A model generated the notes under the pieces. That model had not been told where the DNA came from, ran no database searches, and saw nothing but the letters and a program-made list of their open reading frames with translations. Below are positions 18,127 through 26,071 of a stretch of DNA of 64,000 nt, piece after piece (the first letter of the stretch is position 1; each line of letters begins with the position of its first letter). Source of the stretch: Roseibacillus sp. (lineage in GTDB: Bacteria; Verrucomicrobiota; Verrucomicrobiia; Verrucomicrobiales; Akkermansiaceae); NCBI GenBank assembly GCA_028821775.1, contig JAPKFB010000007.1, forward strand, positions 35,194 to 99,193, given 5' to 3'. Position numbers and translations under genes: made by a program.

Positions 18127-19608
18127 GTGAAGGGGTGGATTATTTCCGTGCTGGGCGTATGGGCGTCCTTGCAGGGGCATGGAGACACGGTGACGACCAT
18201 CAGAGGGACTACCCATGAGGGACGCCTGGAATTTCATCAGGGGGAGAGTCTATGCATGGTGGGGGCCGATGGTGCCAGGTTGGACATTCCGTTGGACGAG
18301 GTGCGCACGGCCAGTATTCGAGCCGCTGATCTCGCCGCCCCCAAGCGATGGGTCCTTGGTGGTGCGGGAGTGCTGACCGTGAACGGATCATTTTTGGTCC
18401 GGCCTGTGCGTTCGATCGATGGAACCAAGGTGACCTTTGAAACGGAATCTGAGGAATTGCTCCTGACCACCCAGAACACGGCGGCGGTCTTTTTCCATCC
18501 GCCCACGGGATTGGACCTGAAGCATCTCAGGTTTGACCGGCCGGGCGTTCTCCTACGGAGCCGGGATTTCATGGAGGGAACATTTCATTCAGTGGAGAAA
18601 GGTGTGGTCACGATTGAATCGCTCCTGTTGGGGCGCCGTTCGTTCTCGATCCAGAACGATGTCACGGCTGTGTTTGTCAGGAAAATGGTCGGGAGCGGAT
18701 CGGTCTTTTCCGTGCGGACGGCGGATGGTTCCCGCTTGCAATGTAAGAAGCTCGAGCTCGCGGAGGGCAGGGTGTACCTGAATGGATCGCCCTACCGACA
18801 TTTTCAAATCTTGCATGAGCAGCTGGTGGCAATTCGGCATGGGGATCCCCAGTCGATCGCGGAGCTCATCGACGAGCGGCGGAAGATCTTGAATGCGGGA
18901 AAATCCGAAGTGGTGGTTGCGATGGAAGATGACCCGCAGCTCATTCAGCTGACGGGGAAGAGAGCATTGGTGCTGAAGATGCAGCGAGACTTGACCACCC
19001 AAGTGAGTCAAGCCCGGAAGGATTGGCAGAGAGGGCAGCAGAGCTGGAGTCAGAAAAAGGGGAGTGCCCATCGTGCCAAGACGAATCTCTCCCGGACGCG
19101 CAATCAACTGAAGGCCAAGGAGCGCATGGTGACCAGCGCTCAGCGCACGCTCTCCCAGTCCCAACGCGACCTGGATGAGAAGGGGAAGCGCTTGAAAATG
19201 GCAAGCCAGGAAGTCGATCGAGCGCGGCTGGAATTCGGACGAGCGGGAGCTGAGGGAGATGCGCGACGCAGAGCGGAGAGCACGCTGATGGATGCGGAAC
19301 GCAACCGCAAGAATACGGAGCGTTCCCTCAGTCAAGTGAAGGGAATTCATGCGCGTCATCTCGCCCGGGTGACGGGCGCCCAGAACGATCATCGAGCCGC
19401 GCTGGACCAAGCGAGAAAGATTGAGGAAGCGGAGCCCATTGCGTGGCGGGAGTTGGCGGAGGCGCTGCGAACTCGTGATTCGGCCAAGCGAACCCATGAC
19501 GTCGGGTCCGCGCATTTGCGAGAGATCGCAGGCGAGCTGCGTAGCTTGGATGAGAAGCTCAGGCAGCGGGGCGAGAGCTTACAAGCGGCCTTGCGGGCGG
19601 GAAAGTAG
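18127..19608 (+). CDS. secreted protein with C-terminal coiled coil, function unknown
   Basis: The GTG at 18127 is chosen because it starts a clean signal peptide (MKGWIISVLGVWASLQGHG); a TTG at 18091 is open but begins before the signal. The mature N-terminal half (about 25-270) is beta-rich, with TTIRGTTHEGRLEF and DIPLDEVRTASI repeats that look like small beta-barrel or SH3-like units. From about residue 280 to the end the protein is charged and heptad-like (TTQVSQARKDWQRGQQSW, KAKERMVTSAQRTLSQSQRD), a long coiled coil of about 200 residues. It starts 45 bases after the ASPIC/redoxin protein and may share its transcript. It could be a periplasmic scaffold for the upstream redox proteins; this is inference from position only. 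Confidence 0.75.
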   Translation: MKGWIISVLGVWASLQGHGDTVTTIRGTTHEGRLEFHQGESLCMVGADGARLDIPLDEVRTASIRAADLAAPKRWVLGGAGVLTVNGSFLVRPVRSIDGTKVTFETESEELLLTTQNTAAVFFHPPTGLDLKHLRFDRPGVLLRSRDFMEGTFHSVEKGVVTIESLLLGRRSFSIQNDVTAVFVRKMVGSGSVFSVRTADGSRLQCKKLELAEGRVYLNGSPYRHFQILHEQLVAIRHGDPQSIAELIDERRKILNAGKSEVVVAMEDDPQLIQLTGKRALVLKMQRDLTTQVSQARKDWQRGQQSWSQKKGSAHRAKTNLSRTRNQLKAKERMVTSAQRTLSQSQRDLDEKGKRLKMASQEVDRARLEFGRAGAEGDARRRAESTLMDAERNRKNTERSLSQVKGIHARHLARVTGAQNDHRAALDQARKIEEAEPIAWRELAEALRTRDSAKRTHDVGSAHLREIAGELRSLDEKLRQRGESLQAALRAGK

Positions 19609-19698
19609 TCGGGTTCCGCATGAGAATCCGGCCGGGGCTGCGCGAGCCCAAGGAGAGCCCGAGGGCGACGATGTGTGCCGGGGACGGTGGGAATCGGT

Positions 19699-20110
19699 CT
19701 ACCGCAATCCCTTTGGCGCGACCCTCTTGGGTTTGTCGGATTCCAGATTGGTCGTCCCGAGGTGTTTGCCAGTTTCCTGATGGTAGCTGTCGACTCGCAT
19801 GCGCTTGAGGGTGTTTCCCACCCTCATGAGATCAGTGACCTTGAAACGCTTTAGCCGGTGTTCTTGCTTGTTGTAGTCTTCGATCTGGACGGGGTCCCCC
19901 GGATTTCTGATCGATCCACACCTTCAGGTGACCGTATCGTCCACCCCTCCCAGGGTTGGCAACTCGAAGACGCCAGCACTTTCGGCTCCCGATCTTATCA
20001 GGTTCCTCCGTGACGCCCTTCGGCCAGTGCAGGAAACGCATCGCAAGATCCTCGTAGGAGAGATCCGTTCCTTCGATCGCTTGGCCCAGGCCCTGGCGCA
20101 AAGGTCACCA
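19699..20110 (-). pseudogene. remnant of an outer-membrane lipoprotein-sorting (LolA-like) protein
   Basis: The upstream frame (20101 to about 19900) encodes GTDLSYEDLAMRFLHWP, ending in VWIDQKSGG. After a run of five C/G at 19896-19900 the homologous sequence continues in another frame: DPVQIEDYNKQEHRLKRF, then KVTDLMRVG, LKRMRVDSY and a stop at 19699. Both parts are recognisable as the C-terminal half of the outer-membrane lipoprotein-sorting protein family common in Verrucomicrobia. The N-terminal half is missing, cut off near the end of the HEAT-repeat gene. The frameshift lies in a homopolymer, so it could be a sequencing artefact, but the N-terminal truncation is real. Confidence 0.65.
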
Positions 20111-20116
20111 CGTTCT

Positions 20117-21658
20117 TTACCGGCCGAGGCGAATCGAGATTGACCCGAAGAGGGCGTCTGCCCCCGTGCGGCCACTGCGCTCCAAGCCGATGCGGTTGTA
20201 GTCACCAAGTTGCTCGGAAGTGACGGAGAACTTCTTCTTGTGCGGCTTGCCCTCCTTGACCCCCTTGCCGCCGGTGATGGTGACATCGAAATCCGCGCCC
20301 TTCTTGGTCCTGGTCACGCGGATGATCATCTCGTGCATCACATCGCTGATGGGCTCGAACTTCATCATTTCGTTTCGGAAGAGATAGAAGTGCTTGTCCG
20401 TGGTCTCGGCCCGAAAGTGGCCACCGGCCAGGCCGGGATGAAAGAGCGTCTTCACATTCCCGACCGATACGCCCATGTGCCAGCCAAAATTGTTTCCGGC
20501 CTCGCCTCCGAGCTTCACGCGGACTTCCAGCTTATCGGGCCAGCGTTCGCGACCGATCATGCGCTGGGACGTGATGTAAAGCCGTTGATCTCCTTCAGGG
20601 TGATTTCCATCGATGCGTAATTTCCCCTGGGCGACCTTTGCTGGTCCACCATTGTCCGCGTTGTAGAGGAATCGTCCGTAGCCCTGGGCGACCGAGGCAG
20701 CGTCGCGCCCGAAGTCCTCTTCCAGGGTGTTGCGGCCTGCACTGAGATCGAGACGCTGAGCGCCCAACCGATGATCGAGCTTTGCGGTGCTCAGTTCCTT
20801 CGCCGACCACTTCTTCCAGGCTGCACCCAGGGTCTGGTCCGCATCGAGTTCCACCCGGTGCCCGGTCTTTAATTGCAAGAGGGCATCGGCTTGCCAAGCG
20901 AGCGCTTGGTCATCTTCGGCGGCCAGGGCGACGAGCGCCTCCACAGCCCGCCTGGGCTCGCGATCGATCAACGCGCGGGCCGCGGCCAGCCGAATCAGCG
21001 CGTCCCGGCTCTTGAGGAGAGCTGCAATTCGTGGGGCAGTCTCTGGGCCGCCGGCGACTTCCAGGGCCACCACTGCGGCGGCGCGGAGGTGGAGGTTCTT
21101 GTGATCCAACGCTGCGGTCAAGGTCTCGAGGTGCGAGGGATCGGCGCTCGCCCAGAGCGCTTCGGCAGCGCTGTCGCGGGCCGGCGTCTCAGTCAGCGTC
21201 TCGAGGGTGGCGAGGATCACGGGCAGGCTCTGCGCATCGCGGCGGGATTTGAGAACTCTCAGGGCTGCGCGCGTCAACGACTGCCGCAGTCGTTTTTGCT
21301 CTTCCGAATTCAACAACTGCAAGAGAGTTCGCGAGCGCCCCCGCACTTCTGGATCGGCCGATTTCGCCGCGCCGGTGAGCAACTCCCGAGTCGCTTCGCC
21401 GTAGCGGGCAAGCGATTTGAAGGCGGCCTGGCGACGGGCAAATTCCGGATGGGACAACTGTTCGATGAGTGCTGCGATCTCGATCTGCTGTTGTGGGCTG
21501 GGCAGCAACAATTGCAGGTAGCCAATCACCTCCGGGGTTGCGGTTGCGATTTTGCTTTGCCGGAGCAGTTCGAGTTCCTCCACGGGTTCCTCAGCTGCGA
21601 GGGCGAGCGGAAAGAGGGGCAGAAGGAGGGCCAGGAGAAGTAGGAGAGTCGTTTTCAT
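20117..21658 (-). CDS. secreted HEAT-repeat protein with C-terminal jelly-roll (DUF1583-like) domain
   Basis: The ATG at 21658 starts a textbook signal peptide (MKTTLLLLLALLLPLFPLA); the frame is open 26 codons further but without signal features. Residues about 50-270 are HEAT-like helical repeats: LSHPEFARRQAAFKSLARYG, SADPEVRGRSRTLLQLL, ALDHKNLHLRAAAVVALE, SRDALIRLAAARALIDRE. The C-terminal 200 residues are a beta-sandwich of the kind annotated DUF1583/laminin-G-like in Planctomycetes, with LEVRVKLGGEAGNNFGWHMG, HFRAETTDKHFYLFRNE and a lysine-rich tail. No catalytic motif is visible. Probably a periplasmic or surface binding protein. The gene ends next to a truncated pseudogene. Confidence 0.82.
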   Translation of the reverse strand: MKTTLLLLLALLLPLFPLALAAEEPVEELELLRQSKIATATPEVIGYLQLLLPSPQQQIEIAALIEQLSHPEFARRQAAFKSLARYGEATRELLTGAAKSADPEVRGRSRTLLQLLNSEEQKRLRQSLTRAALRVLKSRRDAQSLPVILATLETLTETPARDSAAEALWASADPSHLETLTAALDHKNLHLRAAAVVALEVAGGPETAPRIAALLKSRDALIRLAAARALIDREPRRAVEALVALAAEDDQALAWQADALLQLKTGHRVELDADQTLGAAWKKWSAKELSTAKLDHRLGAQRLDLSAGRNTLEEDFGRDAASVAQGYGRFLYNADNGGPAKVAQGKLRIDGNHPEGDQRLYITSQRMIGRERWPDKLEVRVKLGGEAGNNFGWHMGVSVGNVKTLFHPGLAGGHFRAETTDKHFYLFRNEMMKFEPISDVMHEMIIRVTRTKKGADFDVTITGGKGVKEGKPHKKKFSVTSEQLGDYNRIGLERSGRTGADALFGSISIRLGR

Positions 21659-21819
21659 GGGGGAGAGAGGCTGGCAGTTGCCAGGATTCGATGGGATGCG
21701 GGAAGGATCGTTGGCCTTCATGCTAGCGATCGGCATCGAGAGGGTAGGGTTGCCGGAGAGTTTCGTTGGGATGGTCGTGAGGTCTGCGGGGTCACGCTCG
21801 AATTGTTGCTTCGGGTTAG

Positions 21820-21979
21820 TGCCCAGTCAGGATTGAGGTGACGGGTGATACGATTGTATATTGAAGTGCTGGCTGCGTTCCCGAATCGTCGGGGATGGCC
21901 CCATCCACGGCCTTGTGGCCGCCGGGTCAGTATTTCCTTCTACTGCGCACTGATCTGTCAACTCAATCCTGACTGAACA
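21820..21979. mobile_element. MITE-like element with 18-bp terminal inverted repeats
   Basis: The left end TGCCCAGTCAGGATTGAG (21820-21837) and the reverse complement of the right end, TGTTCAGTCAGGATTGAG (21962-21979), match at 16 of 18 positions. Flanking bases are TTAG on the left and CTAG on the right, a plausible 4-bp YTAR-type target duplication with one mismatch, as made by some IS5-group transposases. The 160-bp element has no coding capacity and contains further small palindromes (GGATGG-CC-CCATCC, GGCC-TTGT-GGCC). It sits between two degraded genes. No transposase is in the window. It could instead be a long imperfect terminator or intergenic repeat. Confidence 0.55.
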
Positions 21980-22058
21980 CTAGGGTATGCGCAGCTTCGT
22001 CGCGGATCATCTCACGAGATTTGGGGTCTGGAGTAATCCGAACCAAACTTGCTTCGTC

Positions 22059-22471
22059 CTACCCAAAGATCTGCATCATGAGCCAAGCGAAGTAGTAATT
22101 TGCCCCGTGATAGTGCTTGGCCTCGGCGCGCACGCAGAAGCTCTCCTTCTTCATCATGATGGGCGCCACGGTGAGCTTATGGATGCACAGGGGGTTTTAC
22201 TCCACCATTGGAATGCCTGTGTCTCGTCGAAGAAGCGGAAGGCCTCCTTGCCGCCCGGCACGTGACGGGACGAAGAGCCCACCAGGACATAGACCTTCAC
22301 TCCGGCGCGGTGTTTGCGCCCCAAGGTGTTCATGACATCCGAAGTGGCTGGGGCGACTGCAAGGAGGAAGGAATTAAGCAGGATGTAGTCCCGCGCCGAC
22401 GCGATCAGTCTGAGCATTTCCTTCTTGATGGCCGGACCGGTATCGAAGATCTCCGGGATGCTGCTCGGCAT
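22059..22471 (-). pseudogene. degraded phospholipase D-like gene
   Basis: The start of the remnant reads FDTGPAIKKEMLRLIASA, then RDYILLNSFLLAVAPATSDV, KHRAGVKVYVLVGSSSRHVP and GGKEAFRFFDET, typical of the N-terminal half of bacterial phospholipase D/cardiolipin-synthase-like proteins. After about 22220 the similarity moves to another frame (CIHKLTVAPIMMKKE, then KHYHGANYYFAWLM), ending at a stop at 22059. The first HKD site has lost the expected spacing and the second half of the enzyme is absent. It is broken by frameshift and deletion. The 288 bases from 22472 to the next gene hold no other gene that I can support. Confidence 0.65.
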
Positions 22472-22759
22472 CGAGTTTGAAGTGGCCCCCTCGTGATCAT
22501 GGAGCGCCTGCGGAGCTTTCGATTGGGGATAGCGGAGGACGGTGTCCTTGGTGCCACAGGATGGTAACGGAATGGTGGGGAGGAGAGCGGGAACCAGTAG
22601 GAGTGCTCACTCCAATCCTGTTCCTGCGATACGTTTTCGTGGTCTTTATTGTTCTCTCCGCTCGTCGGCGTTTCCCATGGGGACGGCGGTCCGTTGATGT
22701 GAGGGGATTGCCCGCGGCCTAGCCTTGCGCCTTGGAGAGGAGTCGCTAAGGTTTGGGCC

Positions 22760-25066
22760 ATGAAAACGATGGGGGCGATCTTGCTTGGGCTGGGGTTGAT
22801 TTCGTGGGCTGGAGCTGAGACTGAAATTGAAAAGCGTCTCGCGGTGGCGGGAGACAACGCGGGGCAGATCAAGACCTTCCTGGAATCAGCGCGCGAAGGG
22901 TACGGAAAGGTTGGCGAAAAGGCGGCGGTGTTTCTGGTGGAGGGGATGCCGGAGAGCGATCTCAAGTCCCTGCAGAGCGAGTTTCTGTTAGAGAACCTTC
23001 AGTTGGCCTTGAAGGCGCGGGAGGAGTTCGCGTGGGCCAAGGCCTTGCCGGAGGCAGTGTTCCTCAATGATGTAGTTCCTTACGCCTCCCTGGACGAAAC
23101 TCGAGAGGCTTGGCGGAAGAAGTTTTACGCACAGTGTGCGGAGTTGGTAAAGGGGTGCAAGACGAGCACGGAAGCGGCGCAGGCCATCAATGCGGGACTA
23201 TTCAAGCTGATCAATGTGCACTACAATACCGGGCGCAAGGCGCCGAATCAGAGCCCTGCGGAGTCGATCGAGTTGGGCAAGGCGACCTGCACGGGATTGT
23301 CCATCATCATGGTGGATGCCTGTCGGGCGGTGGGAGTGCCGGCGCGGGTGGCCGGAACAGCCTTGTGGTCGAACAAGCGCGGGAACCACACCTGGGTGGA
23401 AGTCTATGACAGTGGCACGTGGTACTTTACGGGTGCGGATGAGTACAACAAGGGCGGGCTGAATCGGGCCTGGTTTGTAGGCGATGCGTCGAAGGCGATC
23501 GCGGATGATTGGCGCCATGCGATCTGGGCGACTTCATGGAAGAAAACCGGAACGCACTTCCCGATGGTGTGGAGCCTGGAGAACAAGGAGGTCGCGGGAG
23601 TGAACGTGACCAGCCGCTATGCGAAGGAGGGTGGCAACAAGGCGAAGGACGCCACTATATATCTGCGGGTCTGGGAGAAGCAGGGTGGGGCTCGTCTGGC
23701 TGCGAAGGTGGAATTGATGGATGGAAGCGGCAAGGTATTGCAAAGCGTGACCAGCAAGGCGGGCACGACCGATCTGAACGACATGCCCACGCTGAAGGCG
23801 AAAACAGGGAGAGCGTATCAGCTGCGGGTGACGCATGAGGGCAAGGTGCGCTGGGCGCAGTTTGAAGCAGTGAAGGAAGGCGAGGGAACGGTGGAACTGG
23901 TCTGGCCGGAACTGGGGAAGGGAAACGTGCCACTCAAGTCGGTGAAGGAATGGTTGGCGCTCCTGCCGGAAGAGCGGCATCTGTCCGTGCCCACGGGCGT
24001 GATTTCCGAGGAGGACGCCATCGGGGCCTCGCAATTGATTTGGGAAACGCTGAGCAAGGAGCTCAAGGACGAGCGCAAGGCGGAGGTTGAGGCAAAGGTC
24101 GTGAAGGCGGCCGGGAAGGAGATGAAGTATTTGGAGAAGTGGTTTGGGAAAGCCAAGACGGGTGAGCGCTCGCTATGGATTTCGATGCACGGTGGCGGGG
24201 GCGCGCCGCCCCGGGTGAATGAGCAACAGTGGCACAACCAGATCCGACTCTATGCACCGGCGGAGGGAATTGTAGTTGCGCCGAGGGCTCCGACCGATAC
24301 GTGGAACCTCTGGCACCAGGGACACATTGATGATCTCTTCGACCGGTTGATCTCCAACTTTGTGGTCGCCCATGGGGTGAGTCCGGACCGGGTCTACCTG
24401 ATGGGTTACTCCGCCGGTGGCGATGGGGTTTATCAGTTGGCGCCGCGGATGGCGGATCGCTTTGCAGCAGCTTCCATGATGGCGGGGCATCCCAACAACG
24501 CGAACCCGCTCGGATTGCGCAATCTGCCATTCATGATTTTCGTGGGCGGAAAGGATGGGGCTTACAGTCGGAACAAGGTCGCAGTGCAGTGGGGAGAGAA
24601 GTTGGCGAAGTTGCGCGCGGGGGATGTAAAGGGTTACGAACACAAGGTGACGGTCTACCCCGAATTTGGGCACTGGATGAATGGGAAGGATCGCGAAGCG
24701 CTGCCGTGGATGGCGGCGCGTACCCGCAATCCCTGGCCAAAGAAGATTGTGTGGCATCAGAGTGGCCGGACTCACGAGCGGTTCTATTGGTTGTCAGTTC
24801 CGAAGGGGAGCGCCACGGGCGGTCAGACCGTGAGTGCGGAAGTGAAGGGCCAGAGGATCGAAGTGAGTGGTGACGGACTGAAAGGGATCAACCTACGGTT
24901 GAGCGATGCCCTGCTGAATCTCGATGAACCAGTGGTGGTCTCCATGAATGGGAAAGAGGTCTTCCAGGGAAAGGTGGAGCGAACGGTGCAGGCAATCTGG
25001 GATTCCCTGCAGCAGCGGCCTGATGTGAAGTCGGCGGCGACCGGGATCTTGGAACTGAAGTTCTAG
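22760..25066 (+). CDS. secreted transglutaminase-like / alpha-beta-hydrolase fusion protein
   Basis: 768 residues with a signal peptide (MKTMGAILLGLGLISWAGA). Residues about 100-260 form a transglutaminase-like domain with Cys177 (GKATCTGLSIIMVDACRAVG), His210 (GNHTWVEVY) and Asp227 (TGADEY), a full triad. A linker (about 280-400) resembles a carboxypeptidase-regulatory-like beta-sandwich. A prolyl-oligopeptidase/PHB-depolymerase-like hydrolase follows, with the nucleophile elbow GYSAGGDG (Ser551) and a late His in EFGHWM. Both active sites look intact, so the protein may cleave or cross-link peptide amides and hydrolyse esters. It is probably exported. The next gene (CBM9-like) starts 15 bases downstream, suggesting one transcript. 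The physiological substrate is unknown. Confidence 0.82.
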   Translation: MKTMGAILLGLGLISWAGAETEIEKRLAVAGDNAGQIKTFLESAREGYGKVGEKAAVFLVEGMPESDLKSLQSEFLLENLQLALKAREEFAWAKALPEAVFLNDVVPYASLDETREAWRKKFYAQCAELVKGCKTSTEAAQAINAGLFKLINVHYNTGRKAPNQSPAESIELGKATCTGLSIIMVDACRAVGVPARVAGTALWSNKRGNHTWVEVYDSGTWYFTGADEYNKGGLNRAWFVGDASKAIADDWRHAIWATSWKKTGTHFPMVWSLENKEVAGVNVTSRYAKEGGNKAKDATIYLRVWEKQGGARLAAKVELMDGSGKVLQSVTSKAGTTDLNDMPTLKAKTGRAYQLRVTHEGKVRWAQFEAVKEGEGTVELVWPELGKGNVPLKSVKEWLALLPEERHLSVPTGVISEEDAIGASQLIWETLSKELKDERKAEVEAKVVKAAGKEMKYLEKWFGKAKTGERSLWISMHGGGGAPPRVNEQQWHNQIRLYAPAEGIVVAPRAPTDTWNLWHQGHIDDLFDRLISNFVVAHGVSPDRVYLMGYSAGGDGVYQLAPRMADRFAAASMMAGHPNNANPLGLRNLPFMIFVGGKDGAYSRNKVAVQWGEKLAKLRAGDVKGYEHKVTVYPEFGHWMNGKDREALPWMAARTRNPWPKKIVWHQSGRTHERFYWLSVPKGSATGGQTVSAEVKGQRIEVSGDGLKGINLRLSDALLNLDEPVVVSMNGKEVFQGKVERTVQAIWDSLQQRPDVKSAATGILELKF

Positions 25067-25081
25067 GGAGAATTGGATTCC

Positions 25082-25861
25082 ATGGCGTCAATCTCGGAGA
25101 AAGTGGTAGTGCCCCGGAAGTATCTTTGCCGGCGGGTTGGATCGCCAATCGTGATTGACGGTTCGCTGAGTGATCCTGGTTGGGCGAGTCTCGCCTGGTC
25201 CGAGAATTTTGAAGACATCACGGGCGACCCGAAACTCAAGCCCCGCTTCCGGACGCGGGTGAAGATGGGGTGGGACGACGAGTATTTCTATGTCGGAGCG
25301 AAGATGGAGGAGCCGCATGTTTGGGGAACGATCACCGAGAAGAATGCGGTCATGTTTGAGGACAACGACTTCGAGGTATTCATCGACCCGGATTGTGATG
25401 GGCTCAATTACTATGAGTTTGAGATCAATACTCTGGGTTCCATTTGGGAGCTGAGTCTACCGAAGCCATATGGTGAGGGTGGGATTCCGATTCTTGGATG
25501 TAATTTGCCGGGGCTGAAGAGCGCGGTGCACATCAAGGGGACTCTGAATGATCCGAGTGATGAAGATGAAGGCTGGTCCGTGGAGATCGCCTTTCCCTGG
25601 GCGGAGTTGGCGAAATACAACAAGAACCGCGCGACCCCTCCGGAGCAGGGAGCGGTATGGAAGGTGAATTTTTCACGGGTGCAGTGGAAGCACGAGGTGG
25701 TGGAAGGACGCTATGTGCGCATTCCTCCGCACGGAACTCCCTTGGCGGAGAGTTTGAATCCGGAAGAGCAGGAGCACCCGGAAGATAACTGGGTGTGGAG
25801 TCCGCAGGGAGCGGTCAATATGCATCTGCCAGTGCGATGGGGTGAGGTCGAGTTTCAGTAG
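25082..25861 (+). CDS. CBM9-like carbohydrate-binding family protein
   Basis: About 260 residues. ATG at 25082 is preferred over TTG at 25073 because GGGAG (25066-25070) is 11 bases before it but only two before the TTG. The sequence follows the family 9 carbohydrate-binding-module/DOMON-like pattern: VIDGSLSDPGWASLAWSENF, RVKMGWDDEYFYVGAKMEEP, FEDNDFEVFIDPDCDG, YYEFEINTLGSIWEL, and WSVEIAFPWAELA near the C-terminus. No signal peptide is obvious, unusual for an extracellular sugar-binding module, and no catalytic domain is attached. Coding directly after the transglutaminase/esterase gene suggests they act on the same material. The ligand is unknown. Confidence 0.82.
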   Translation: MASISEKVVVPRKYLCRRVGSPIVIDGSLSDPGWASLAWSENFEDITGDPKLKPRFRTRVKMGWDDEYFYVGAKMEEPHVWGTITEKNAVMFEDNDFEVFIDPDCDGLNYYEFEINTLGSIWELSLPKPYGEGGIPILGCNLPGLKSAVHIKGTLNDPSDEDEGWSVEIAFPWAELAKYNKNRATPPEQGAVWKVNFSRVQWKHEVVEGRYVRIPPHGTPLAESLNPEEQEHPEDNWVWSPQGAVNMHLPVRWGEVEFQ

Positions 25862-26071
25862 GCAGGAGGCTGTTGTGCGCGGGCAGGAGGAGAGGGCGGA
25901 GTGATGTCACGAGAGTTCCGGTATCGTAATCCATCAGGGGAGGGTGGGAACTGAAGGGAGTTCGGGAAACAGGGCGGGGGGTGACGGCGATGACGAAGAA
26001 TGGGAGCGGAAATCTCAGGCTGGTTGTGAATCTGGTGGAGTGAATGGGCTTGGCGCTTGAAATGCGGGGCG

